Shown here one piece after another: positions 25,407-33,302 of a stretch of 64,000 nt of DNA; within the stretch, counting starts at the first letter, position 1; each line of letters opens with the position of its first letter. The stretch spans positions 1 through 64,000 of the forward strand of contig QKAU01000002.1 in NCBI GenBank assembly GCA_003246265.1. The letters run 5' to 3'. The DNA comes from Kiritimatiellales bacterium. Lineage in GTDB: Bacteria > Verrucomicrobiota > Kiritimatiellia > Kiritimatiellales > Pontiellaceae. Below the pieces are notes generated by a model. The model saw only the letters and a program-made list of their open reading frames with translations, did not search any database and was not told where the DNA came from. A program made the translations under genes and the position numbers.

Positions 25407-26441
25407 TCAGAAGTTGATCATCACCTTCGCCCAGAGTTCCTTGTTCTGGTAGATGACGTCGTAGGCTTCCTGGATCCTCTCCACCGGGAAGGTGTGGGTC
25501 TGGAGTGCATCGACCTTGATCAACCCGGCCTCCATCATCCATGCGGCGGTCTTCCACTCGGTGCCGGGGAAGGGGGCGGAATAGTTCATCCACGATCCGA
25601 CCACGTTGAGCTCCTTGCGGGTGATCGCCTCGAACTGCGGACCGGTAAAGGTGATCGGGGCATGCGAGGTGCCGACCAGCAGCACCGCGCCGCGGCCGCG
25701 GGCCACCTGCATGGCGGAAATCTTGGCCGGCGCGGCGCCGGAGGATTCAAAGACGACGTGGGCGCCGTCTTCCAGTTCGCGGGCGCAGACCTCTTCAAGC
25801 GGTTCCTTGATGGGGTTGCAGAGGATGTTGGCGCCCATGGCGCGGGCCATCTCCAGCTTTCCTTCCGCCACGTCGGAGGCCACGATGTTCCGGCAGCCCA
25901 TCGCCTTGAAGATTTGGATGGCCAGCAGGCCGATGGTTCCCGCGCCCGTGACCACTACGTCCTTGCCAAGCAGGTTGTCCAGCCGCAGGATGGGGTGGAG
26001 GCAGACGGTGATGGGCTCGATGAAGGCGGCCTGGTCGAAGGAGAGGTTGCCGATGGCGACCAGGTTGCGGGCAGGTACGCGAACGAATTCGCCGAAGGCG
26101 CCCTGGACGCGCGATCCGATGAAGCTGTAGCCCTTGCAGAGCGAGTAGTTGCCCTGCGCGCACTTGTCGCACTTCATGCAGGGCATGAGCGGGGCGGCCG
26201 AGGCGCGGTCGCCGACCTTCCACCCTTCGACCCCTTCGCCCACCGCGACAATTTCGCCGGCGAATTCGTGGCCGAGGACCACCTGGTCCCATTTGGGATT
26301 GTCTTCCTGGATGCGCACGATGTCCGACCCGCAAATCCCGCAGGATTTCACGGCAATGAGGACCTCGCCCGCCTTGGGCGACGGCTTTTCCATTTCGACG
26401 ACATCGACGTGCTTGATGCCCTTGCGCAGTGCTGCTTTCAT
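25407..26441 (-). CDS. Zinc-dependent polyol dehydrogenase, GatD-like
   Basis: A 344-residue medium-chain dehydrogenase. Catalytic zinc motifs CGICGSD and LGHEFAGEI, structural zinc Cys cluster CMKCDKCAQGNYSLC, and nucleotide-binding VVVTGAGTIGLLA are intact. It is strikingly like galactitol-1-phosphate 5-dehydrogenase GatD, including FIGSR near residue 108, FIEPITV, and RKELNVVGSWMNYSAPFPG near residue 285. GatD oxidises a polyol phosphate to the ketose phosphate with NAD. No PTS for galactitol is present here, so the substrate may be a free polyol such as L-fucitol or galactitol. GGAGG precedes the ATG. Confidence 0.85.
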   Translation of the reverse strand: MKAALRKGIKHVDVVEMEKPSPKAGEVLIAVKSCGICGSDIVRIQEDNPKWDQVVLGHEFAGEIVAVGEGVEGWKVGDRASAAPLMPCMKCDKCAQGNYSLCKGYSFIGSRVQGAFGEFVRVPARNLVAIGNLSFDQAAFIEPITVCLHPILRLDNLLGKDVVVTGAGTIGLLAIQIFKAMGCRNIVASDVAEGKLEMARAMGANILCNPIKEPLEEVCARELEDGAHVVFESSGAAPAKISAMQVARGRGAVLLVGTSHAPITFTGPQFEAITRKELNVVGSWMNYSAPFPGTEWKTAAWMMEAGLIKVDALQTHTFPVERIQEAYDVIYQNKELWAKVMINF

Positions 26442-26462
26442 GATGGTGACCTCCGTTGGTTG

Positions 26463-27968
26463 TTATCGTTTTCCAAACTTCCTGGCGATTTCCGCGAGGG
26501 TGTCGTATTCGCCCTTGATGTGCTCGTACAGGCTGCGGAAGACGCCGTACATCTCGGTGTAGTAGGCGTGGTTCTCCATGTTTGGCTCAAAGCTGTCGCG
26601 CACCGCGATCTTGACGATGCCCTCCTCGAAACTCCGGATGGCGCCGACGCCGTAGGCGGCCGCGATGGCGACGCCGAGCGGGGGCAGGTCGACCGCGCCG
26701 GGAATGTCGATCGGCTTGCCGATGACGTCGCAGAAGATCTGCACCCAGGTGGCCGAATTGGCGCTGCCGCCGGTGATCTTGATGTTGCGGATCTCCACGC
26801 CTTCCTCTTCGGCGATGCCGAGCACATGGCGCGAGCCATAGGTGGTGCCCTCCATGAAGGCGCGGATCAGGTCCTGCCGGTTGGTGGTGGGCTTGAGCCC
26901 GAGCAGCACGCCGCTGGTGTTGTCGTTCCAGATGGGGCAGCGCTGCCCGACCATGTAGGGAAGGAAGACGATGGAGCTCTTGGCGCATACCGAGGTGTCG
27001 CCCAGCTTGTCGATTTCGGCGAAGCTCTCCTCCTCGATCACGTTTTCCTTGAACCACTTCAACCCGGCCCCGCCGAAGTCGACGCCGCCGGCGGTGATCC
27101 AGGTGCCCGGCACGATGTGGGGGTAGACGTGGAGGTTGCGGTTGTATTTCGGCTCCGAGAGGCAGACGTTGTTGGTCGTAACCGTCCCGCCCGAAATGAA
27201 GACCTCGCCGCCCTTGGAGACGCCCGCGCCAAGACCGGCGGCAACGTTGTCCATCGAGCCGGCGATGACCGGGGTGCCTTCGCGAAGGCCGGTCTTGGCG
27301 GCGGCTTCGGCGGTCACCGTGCCGACCACGTCGGTGCAGTTGTAGACCGGCGGCAGCTTGGCTCGGTCGATGCCGCAGCCTGCCAGCAGGACGTCCGAAT
27401 ATTCGCCGGTGCGGGTGTTGCACATCTGGGAGAGGCCCGCTTCGGAGATGTCCATGGAATAGTTGCCGGTCAGGCGGTAGACCAGATATCCGTTGGCATG
27501 GAGGAACATGTGGGTCTTTTCGTAGACCTCCGGCTCGTTCTCCTTGATCCACATGATCTTGGGGGCGATGTTGCCCGCGTCGCTGACGTTGCCGTTGATC
27601 TCCCACAGTTCCGTGCCCATGTGGTCGGCCATCCACTTGGCCTGCTTGGCGGCGCGGCGGTCCATCCAAATGAGTCCGGGGCGGAGCGGGTCGCCCTCCT
27701 TGTCGACCGGCAGGACGGTGGTGGAGAAGGCGTCGATGCCCACGGCGATGATCTTGGCGGGGTCGATGGAGCTCTTTTCGATGAGCTCCTTCGTGTTCTC
27801 CTTTAGCGCCCGCCACCATTGGTAGGCGGGTTGCTCCGCCCAGCCCGGATGGGGATAGCTGGTTTCATAGGATTTCTTGGCGGTTGCCACCACGTTGAAG
27901 TCGGTATCGAAGAGCACCGTCTTGCAGCTGGTGGTGCCGAGGTCGACGCTCAGAATATAATCGGCCAT
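26463..27968 (-). CDS. FGGY-family sugar kinase (xylulokinase/fuculokinase-like)
   Basis: A 501-residue carbohydrate kinase. The N-terminal phosphate motif SVDLGTTSCKTVLFD, the IWMDRRA substrate loop, the GSMDNVAAGLGAG segment and the adenosine motif ITGGSANSATWVQIFCDV define the FGGY family. Family members phosphorylate ketoses or polyols with ATP. Closest in feel to xylulokinases; substrate cannot be read from sequence. Between a polyol dehydrogenase and a phosphatase, it should phosphorylate the ketose the dehydrogenase makes (L-fuculose or D-tagatose). AAGGGAAG lies about 7 bases upstream of its start. Confidence 0.85.
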   Translation of the reverse strand: MADYILSVDLGTTSCKTVLFDTDFNVVATAKKSYETSYPHPGWAEQPAYQWWRALKENTKELIEKSSIDPAKIIAVGIDAFSTTVLPVDKEGDPLRPGLIWMDRRAAKQAKWMADHMGTELWEINGNVSDAGNIAPKIMWIKENEPEVYEKTHMFLHANGYLVYRLTGNYSMDISEAGLSQMCNTRTGEYSDVLLAGCGIDRAKLPPVYNCTDVVGTVTAEAAAKTGLREGTPVIAGSMDNVAAGLGAGVSKGGEVFISGGTVTTNNVCLSEPKYNRNLHVYPHIVPGTWITAGGVDFGGAGLKWFKENVIEEESFAEIDKLGDTSVCAKSSIVFLPYMVGQRCPIWNDNTSGVLLGLKPTTNRQDLIRAFMEGTTYGSRHVLGIAEEEGVEIRNIKITGGSANSATWVQIFCDVIGKPIDIPGAVDLPPLGVAIAAAYGVGAIRSFEEGIVKIAVRDSFEPNMENHAYYTEMYGVFRSLYEHIKGEYDTLAEIARKFGKR

Positions 27969-27999
27969 GTATCGCTTCCCTTGGTATCGTTGTTCGCGG

Positions 28000-28620
28000 C
28001 TACGCCCTGGACACGGCGCGTGCCGCGCCGTCCAGGAAAATGGATTCGACGACGTGCCTGTCGCCGAGCCTGGTGAAAAGGGTCTTCCAGATTTCGCCGT
28101 TGCGGGCGATGTCGTAGGGATAGTCCGGCAGGGTTTGTTCGAGGTGGCCCTTTATCATGCGCATCGTCACCGCGTGGGTGACGAAAAGGATGCCGCCTTG
28201 CGGCATGGATTCGATGGACTGGAAGAACGGGACCAGCCGTTCGGCGAGCATCCCGTAGGACTCGCCGCCGCCCTCGGGCACCCAGTGCCAGCGCTGCGTG
28301 CGGTCATGCATGTAGTCCGGCCGGGCGTCCAGCTCCGCATAGGTCAGGCCGGAGAAGACGCCGAGTTCCTGCTCCGTCAGCCGTTCGTCGACGCCGACCT
28401 CCAGCCCGAACGCCTTCGCGATCGGCTCGGCGGTCTGCCGGGCGCGCAGCAGGGGGGAACTGACGATGCGGTCGATCGTGGCAATCTTCTTCAATCCGGC
28501 CGCGATGGTAGCTGCGTCGGCCAACCCCTGTTCCGTGAGGGGGAAGTCCATGCGCGATGCGAGGAGGTCCTGGAGGTTCGCCTCGCTCTGCGCGTGCCGG
28601 ATGAAGTAGATCGTCTTCAT
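28000..28620 (-). CDS. Histidine phosphatase superfamily (phosphoglycerate-mutase-like) protein
   Basis: A 206-residue protein with the histidine phosphatase signature IYFIRHAQSEAN (catalytic His near residue 8), the SSPLLRARQTAEPIA loop, the acid ELGVFSGLTYAEL and the second His in LFVTHAVTMR. It likely dephosphorylates a sugar phosphate or small phosphoester. The start at 28620 lacks an obvious ribosome site; the in-frame upstream GTG at 28665 would sit inside an inverted repeat and adds a non-conserved leader. Sitting between the kinase and fucU it may act as a safety valve against sugar-phosphate build-up (inference). Confidence 0.85.
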   Translation of the reverse strand: MKTIYFIRHAQSEANLQDLLASRMDFPLTEQGLADAATIAAGLKKIATIDRIVSSPLLRARQTAEPIAKAFGLEVGVDERLTEQELGVFSGLTYAELDARPDYMHDRTQRWHWVPEGGGESYGMLAERLVPFFQSIESMPQGGILFVTHAVTMRMIKGHLEQTLPDYPYDIARNGEIWKTLFTRLGDRHVVESIFLDGAARAVSRA

Positions 28621-28625
28621 GCAAC

Positions 28626-28679
28626 GTGAACCGTGAGGCGCAAGGCGTGTTTCATTAGTGGTCACGCCTCACGCTTCAC
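28626..28679. repeat. 15-bp imperfect inverted repeat before the phosphatase gene
   Basis: GTGAACCGTGAGGCG (28626-28640) is mirrored by CGCCTCACGCTTCAC (28665-28679), two mismatches, 24-base loop. In the mRNA it would fold just upstream of the phosphatase start and may tune its translation or stability. Confidence 0.5.
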
Positions 28680-28692
28680 TTGTCGTGATTGC

Positions 28693-29127
28693 CTAGGCAA
28701 TCGGCGTGACGCCCTTTTTCAGGATGATGTTGCCGTACTTGGCGGTGGTGCCGGTCACGACGCAGGCGAAGGCCTTTTCGGCGCGGTCGTAGAAATCGAA
28801 ACGACCGATGCGCACCGGCGCGGGGGCGTCGGGCACATGCTTGCGGATGGCGGCCATGTAGGACTTCTCCACCTTGGGGTCGAGCTTGTCGCCTTCGACC
28901 GCGGCCATCATGATCAGCGGATCGGCATAGCTGTCGAGTTCGAAGAGCGGGATGATGCCGTTGAGCAGATCGGGGATCTGCAGGCCGTCGCCGCGCAGGA
29001 CGTTCTTCGGGCAGAAGGTGTGTCCCGGGAAGTGGGCGTCGGACAGGACGATTTCGTCGCCGTGCCCCATTTCGGCGAGGATCTTGAGCAACTCGGGGCT
29101 TACGATCGGATTGATTCCCTTCAGCAT
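28693..29127 (-). CDS. fucU: L-fucose mutarotase
   Basis: A 144-residue RbsD/FucU-family protein that interconverts sugar anomers. It is very close to Fuc[37 protein letters not shown] with the catalytic His, [38 protein letters not shown], and [12 protein letters not shown] at the end, with the usual length. In Escherichia coli FucU supplies alpha-L-fucose to the isomerase FucI; no FucI is in this operon. AGGAG precedes the ATG. It overlaps nothing and starts 15 bases after the fucP stop. Confidence 0.92.
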   Translation of the reverse strand: MLKGINPIVSPELLKILAEMGHGDEIVLSDAHFPGHTFCPKNVLRGDGLQIPDLLNGIIPLFELDSYADPLIMMAAVEGDKLDPKVEKSYMAAIRKHVPDAPAPVRIGRFDFYDRAEKAFACVVTGTTAKYGNIILKKGVTPIA

Positions 29128-29142
29128 GGTGGTTCTCCTGGT

Positions 29143-30549
29143 TTAGGCTTTCTTCGTTTCAGACGATGGACGGAACACATGGATGGTCATCCATCCGTAG
29201 ATGGCGATCACGACGAAGCAGACGAGCGGCATGACGAAGGATGCACTGACGCTGGTCAGGGTGAGGCCGCCGAGGTGGTAGTCGCCATGGTCGATCATCC
29301 CGCCCATCATCAGCGGCATCCAGGCTCCGCCCACGATGGCGAAGACGAGGCCGGCAGAGGCGAGCTTGGCTTCCTGCCCCATGCCGTCGAGCGCGATGCC
29401 GTAGATGGTCGGGAACATGAGCGACATGCAGCCCGAGACCGCCACCAGGCAGAGCAGGCCCGCGTGGTTCTGCAGGAAGATGACGCCCAGCACGAGGCCG
29501 GCCGCCACGAGCGACAGCGTCATGAGCAGATGGCCCGGGCTGAAATACTTCAAGAGGAAGGTGCAGACAAACCGGCTGACCAGGAAGATGCACATCGCGG
29601 CAATGTTGTAGTTCTGGGCGGTGTCGATGCTCAGTCCGACATTGGTCATGGCGTAGTGGATGACGTAGGTCCAGCAGGTGATCTGGGCGGCGACGTAGAA
29701 CATCTGGGCAATGACGCCGGTCCACCAGCGTGGAATGCCGAAGAGCTGCCTGGCGGTCTGGAGCGGGTGGATGGCTTCGTCGTGCCCGCCCACCCGCGGC
29801 ATCTTCTTGACGAGGAAGACCACGAATACGGCAGCGACCAGGATGCCGATGGCCGCGTAGGGATTGCGAATGATGTTCAGGTCGCCCGTCTGGTGGGAGA
29901 GGAACTGTTCGGGATGGGTGTCGCGGAAGGCGGCCATGGCCTCGGCGATCTTGCCATCGACCACACTTGGCAGCATCTCCTTGTACTCGGGATGGGCGGC
30001 GATTTCGGTGTTGCGGAATTCGGTAACCCAGAGCTTGGCCAGGATCAGCTTGCTGGCCACCACCATGCCGCAGAGCGAACCAATGGGATTGAAGGCCTGG
30101 GCCAGGTTGAGGCGCTGGGTCGCCGTTTTTTCATCGCCCATGGAGAGGATGAAGGGATTGGCGGTGGTTTCGAGGAACGCGAGCCCGAAGGTGAGGACGT
30201 AGAGCGAGATCGGGAACCAGATGAACTCCTTGGTGACGGCCGCCGGAATGAACAGCAGCGCGCCGGTGGCATACAGCGCCAACCCCAGCAGGATGCCCGC
30301 CTTGTAGGAGAATTTGCGGATGAACAAGGCCGCCGGAATCGCCATCGTGGCGTATCCGCCGTAGAACGCCCCCTGGATCCAGCTGCTCTGGGCATTGGTC
30401 AGTCCCGGAAAGACCTCCTTGAACGCCCGCACCAACGGGTTGGTGATGTCGTTGGCAAACCCCCACAACGCAAACAGCGTAGTGACCAGAATGAATGATC
30501 CGAGCAGTGCCTTCGGAACCACTGGAATCGTTTCCCTCGTGCCGTTCAT
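29143..30549 (-). CDS. fucP: L-fucose:H+ symporter family permease (FucP-like)
   Basis: A 468-residue major-facilitator permease with about 12 membrane helices. N-terminal motif LFALWGFANDITNPLVRAF is the hallmark of the FucP/GluP family, followed by SWIQGAFYGGYATMAIPAAL and FLETTANPFILSMGDEKTAT. It is somewhat longer than FucP because of a ~40-residue loop around residues 175-220. Family members import L-fucose, or glucose and galactose, with protons through the inner membrane. Together with fucU it makes L-fucose the best substrate guess for the operon. GGAGG is 8 bases before the ATG. Confidence 0.88.
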   Translation of the reverse strand: MNGTRETIPVVPKALLGSFILVTTLFALWGFANDITNPLVRAFKEVFPGLTNAQSSWIQGAFYGGYATMAIPAALFIRKFSYKAGILLGLALYATGALLFIPAAVTKEFIWFPISLYVLTFGLAFLETTANPFILSMGDEKTATQRLNLAQAFNPIGSLCGMVVASKLILAKLWVTEFRNTEIAAHPEYKEMLPSVVDGKIAEAMAAFRDTHPEQFLSHQTGDLNIIRNPYAAIGILVAAVFVVFLVKKMPRVGGHDEAIHPLQTARQLFGIPRWWTGVIAQMFYVAAQITCWTYVIHYAMTNVGLSIDTAQNYNIAAMCIFLVSRFVCTFLLKYFSPGHLLMTLSLVAAGLVLGVIFLQNHAGLLCLVAVSGCMSLMFPTIYGIALDGMGQEAKLASAGLVFAIVGGAWMPLMMGGMIDHGDYHLGGLTLTSVSASFVMPLVCFVVIAIYGWMTIHVFRPSSETKKA

Positions 30550-30588
30550 GCGCTCATCCTCCGTGCTAGATTGTTCCCTGAATTTGAT

Positions 30589-30616
30589 GGAGACCGCCCA
30601 TGGGCGGTCTCCTTTT
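30589..30616. promoter_or_regulatory. Perfect 24-bp palindrome between the reductase and fucP genes
   Basis: Bases 30589-30612 are a perfect palindrome (GGAGACCGCCC, AT centre, then its complement). On the + strand it is followed by TTTT; on the coding minus strand it is preceded by AAAA and has no U tract. It would form a very stable hairpin in the operon mRNA between the first gene and fucP, and could set their relative levels by processing or partial termination. Confidence 0.6.
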
Positions 30617-30628
30617 CAACATGCTGGA

Positions 30629-31678
30629 TTACTGGGCGATGACGCCGTCTTCGTCCCACAGGTCGGTCCACTCCTGGTCGTCCCTCCAGAGGAAGACCTG
30701 GCCCTTGATCAGGCGGCACTGCTTGTCGATGGAAGCCAGTTCGGCCATCTCCGCGTCGGTGATGCGCATGTAGTCGGGCAGGGCGCAGCGCAGGTTGCTG
30801 CGGTATTCGTTCTCGAAGACCGAGAAGGGGATCGGGATCTGCCCGCGCTGGACGGCCCACTTGATGCAGACGACCGCCGGATGGACACCGAGGCGCGCGG
30901 CGATCTTCTTGACGACCGGATCCTCGATGTCGACCGTGTCGGTCGCGGTCTTGTCGCGGTCGGGGCGGGTGGGGGAGCCGATGGGGCAGAAGCCGATGGG
31001 CTGGATGTCGTTCTTGATCATGAAGTCGAAGAGTTCGGGCTGCTGGAAGTGCGGGTGCAGCTCCATCTCGTTGGCGACCGGCTTGATCTTGCAGTCGCGC
31101 AGCAGTAGCTTCATCTTGGCGATGGTCATGTTGGAGGTGCCGATGGACTTGACCAGCCCCATCTCGACGAGTTGCTCCATCTGGGCCCAGGTCTTCATGA
31201 AGTTTTCATGGATGTAGGGCTTGGCGTTCTTGTCGCGGGAATCGACGGTAACGCCCTTGGCGTGGAAGTTCGGGAAGGGCCAGTGGACGAGGAAGAGGTC
31301 GAGGTAGTCGAGGCCGAGATCCGCCAGGGACTTCTTGCAGGAAGCAATGACCTGGCCGTCGCCGTGCATGTCGTTCCAGACTTTTGAGGTAATGAAGAGC
31401 TCCGCACGCGGGACGCCACCGGCCATGACGACCTTGAGGGCTTCGCCGATCTCCTTTTCGTTGCCGTAGACGGAGGCGCAGTCGAAGGCGCGCTGCCCGT
31501 ACTCCGCGGCGCCGATCACCGCGTTGGCGATTTCGATGTTGCCGAAGCGGTCGGAACCGAAGGTGCCCATGCCGATGGCGGGCATCTTTTCCCCGTTGTT
31601 GAGAGTCTTCTTGGGCACGATATTGGGGTCGACGCCCTCCTCGGCCATGACGAACGTGGTTTTCTTTACTGCGGACAT
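30629..31678 (-). CDS. Aldo/keto reductase
   Basis: A 349-residue (beta/alpha)8 NAD(P)H-dependent oxidoreductase. The catalytic tetrad is visible: Asp and Tyr in AFDCASVYGNEKEIGEAL, Lys in ITSKVW and His in LVHWPF; the cofactor loop includes IPIPFSVFENEYRSN. AKRs of this type reduce aldoses to polyols. First gene of the operon, with a strong AAGGAGG site, divergent from an AraC regulator. In context it would reduce the imported aldose to its alditol, which the GatD-like dehydrogenase could then oxidise to a ketose. C-terminal ~30 residues (FLWRDDQEWTDLWDEDG) are a distinctive extension. Confidence 0.85.
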   Translation of the reverse strand: MSAVKKTTFVMAEEGVDPNIVPKKTLNNGEKMPAIGMGTFGSDRFGNIEIANAVIGAAEYGQRAFDCASVYGNEKEIGEALKVVMAGGVPRAELFITSKVWNDMHGDGQVIASCKKSLADLGLDYLDLFLVHWPFPNFHAKGVTVDSRDKNAKPYIHENFMKTWAQMEQLVEMGLVKSIGTSNMTIAKMKLLLRDCKIKPVANEMELHPHFQQPELFDFMIKNDIQPIGFCPIGSPTRPDRDKTATDTVDIEDPVVKKIAARLGVHPAVVCIKWAVQRGQIPIPFSVFENEYRSNLRCALPDYMRITDAEMAELASIDKQCRLIKGQVFLWRDDQEWTDLWDEDGVIAQ

Positions 31679-31905
31679 TCCTATCCTCCTTGCTGGTTGT
31701 TAGGCTCACATGGACACTGCGGCCCGTACCGGCACCGCATCCATCCGCCCGGTCGTCGGAGACCACGGCGAACAGGTATGCAAGCTAACAGCCGGGCCGC
31801 TGGGCGTCCATGCATCGCTTTGACCATGGAATGGACATATTTGACTTTCAGGTTTCCGGTGGAAAGACTATCTTTCAACCCGAGTTCTGTCGCAGCAGGT
31901 TTGAA
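31679..31905. promoter_or_regulatory. Divergent promoter region of the sugar operon and its regulator
   Basis: 227 bases between the divergent starts of the aldo/keto reductase and the AraC-type regulator. It should carry both promoters and the AraC operator. No clear repeat half-sites or consensus promoter could be assigned by eye. Confidence 0.5.
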
Positions 31906-32778
31906 ATGAACGAAAAGCAGGCACCCTTCATCTCCACGCAGGTTTCATCGGGAGAGTACTACTATCTTAATTTGACCCCGGATCGCCACCTTTCCGAGGT
32001 GGTGGTGTGCGGCGGGAGGGAGCAGTGTGCACCGGCCTACCGGATGGAACGCAACAGCTTCAAGTTCCACTCCATCGAGTTCGTCTCATCCGGGCGGGGT
32101 TCCTTGACCCTGCACGACCGGACCTACCCGCTGCGGCCGGGCGCGATCTTCTGCTACGGTCCCCGCATGCGCCACGTCATCCAGACCGATCCCGAATACC
32201 CGATGCTGAAACACTTTGTCGACTTTTCGGGAAGCGCGCTGGTTGAACTGCTCAAGTCCACGGTCTTCCGGCAGGGGCGTCCGCTCTACGTCTCCCGCCC
32301 ATTCCGAATCCGCAGCATCTATGAAAACCTGATCACCACCGGCGGGACGGAGAGCCGCAACCGCGAGGCCCTCTGCCTGCTGCTGCTCCGGCAGCTGATC
32401 CTCAGCGTGGACGAATGCGCGATGGATGCCGAAACCGCCTTCTCCCCCGCCTGGCAGACCTACCTGCGCTGCCGACAGCACATCGAGCGCTTCTACATGG
32501 AGACGGCGTCGGTGACGGACGTGGCCCGGCGGTGCCACGTCGACCAGGCCTATCTCGCGCGCCTGTTCAAGCGTTTTGCCGAAGAGACCCCCTTGCAGCT
32601 GCTGACCCGCCTGAAGATGGGCAAGGCCGCCGAGATGCTGGGCAGCCGGGACCGGATGGTCAAGGAGGTGGCCGCGGAGGTCGGCTATGCCGATCCGTAC
32701 CATTTCTCCCGGGTCTTCAAGCGGGTGTACGGGATTCCTCCGGAAACCTTCACGCAGGCGGCCAGCCGACGCGGTTAG
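31906..32778 (+). CDS. AraC-family transcriptional regulator
   Basis: A 290-residue regulator. The N-terminal ~150 residues are a cupin-like sensor domain (FHSIEFVSSGRGSLTLHDR, YPLRPGAIFCYGPRMRHVI), which in this family binds a sugar. The C-terminal ~100 residues hold two helix-turn-helix motifs (SVTDVARRCHVDQAYLARLF and VKEVAAEVGYADPYHFSRVF, then YGIPPETF). It is divergent from the fucose-type operon and is its likely activator. The start at 31906 fits the beginning of the conserved domain; the frame is open further up to 31810, so the true N-terminus is not certain. Confidence 0.85.
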   Translation: MNEKQAPFISTQVSSGEYYYLNLTPDRHLSEVVVCGGREQCAPAYRMERNSFKFHSIEFVSSGRGSLTLHDRTYPLRPGAIFCYGPRMRHVIQTDPEYPMLKHFVDFSGSALVELLKSTVFRQGRPLYVSRPFRIRSIYENLITTGGTESRNREALCLLLLRQLILSVDECAMDAETAFSPAWQTYLRCRQHIERFYMETASVTDVARRCHVDQAYLARLFKRFAEETPLQLLTRLKMGKAAEMLGSRDRMVKEVAAEVGYADPYHFSRVFKRVYGIPPETFTQAASRRG

Positions 32779-32832
32779 CGACGGCGCCGGGGCGGATCGT
32801 TCCGGCCGGGACGGCAAGCAGGGAGGCGGGGC

Positions 32833-33222
32833 ATGGCGATATTTGGAAACCATCTGGCGAAGTGGCACCTGAAGTCCTTTCTCTGGATCTATGCGGCCGA
32901 CCTGGTGCTACTGGCCTGGTTGGCCCATGCGGGGCTGGACAAGGGGGGCGGGCACGCGCTCCGGGTGGCGAAAACCGCCCTCGCCGCCATCGGCGGGCCC
33001 ATGGTCTGCGCTGTCTCGCGCGATTTCCAGTCGTGCTGCCTCCGCTTTTCACTGGAGGTGATGAAGATGGCCCTGCCGATCCTGCTGGCGGGCATCCTGC
33101 CGCAATTCGTTGGTCCTCGCGATGCCCTCTGGCTGCGCATCCTGCGGCCCGTGGCCTGGGTGGCGGGTTGGATGGGGTGGTTCATCCTGGGCCTGATGTC
33201 GATGGTGCACGCCGTATCCTGA
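32833..33222 (+). CDS. Small membrane protein of unknown function
   Basis: A 129-residue protein with about four hydrophobic segments (FLWIYAADLVLLAWLAHA, ALAAIGGPMVCAVSRDF, ALPILLAGILPQFV, ILRPVAWVAGWMGWFILGLM). A strong GGGAGG site precedes the ATG at 32833, so it is probably real. No family was recognised. It lies between the AraC regulator and rlmN on the same strand, 54 bases after the former. Confidence 0.6.
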   Translation: MAIFGNHLAKWHLKSFLWIYAADLVLLAWLAHAGLDKGGGHALRVAKTALAAIGGPMVCAVSRDFQSCCLRFSLEVMKMALPILLAGILPQFVGPRDALWLRILRPVAWVAGWMGWFILGLMSMVHAVS

Positions 33223-33302
33223 ACGGGGCGTCCCGGGCCGGGGATAATGCCGCCTATTGCCGCTTGCCTCGGCCGGGCGGCTGTGCCTAACTCCCGCGCG
33301 TC

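Noticed and set aside
25386-27806. An 806-codon + strand open frame opposite the dehydrogenase and kinase
   Set aside because: Antisense shadow rich in Gly, Asp, His and Val; no ribosome site or recognisable domain.
28000-28620. Phosphoglycerate mutase (glycolysis)
   Set aside because: It has the superfamily histidines, but its length of about 206 and its operon setting favour a phosphatase role.
28633-30498. A 621-codon + strand open frame opposite fucU and fucP
   Set aside because: Antisense shadow with Asp/Glu/His/Gln-rich composition typical of reversed membrane-protein codons.
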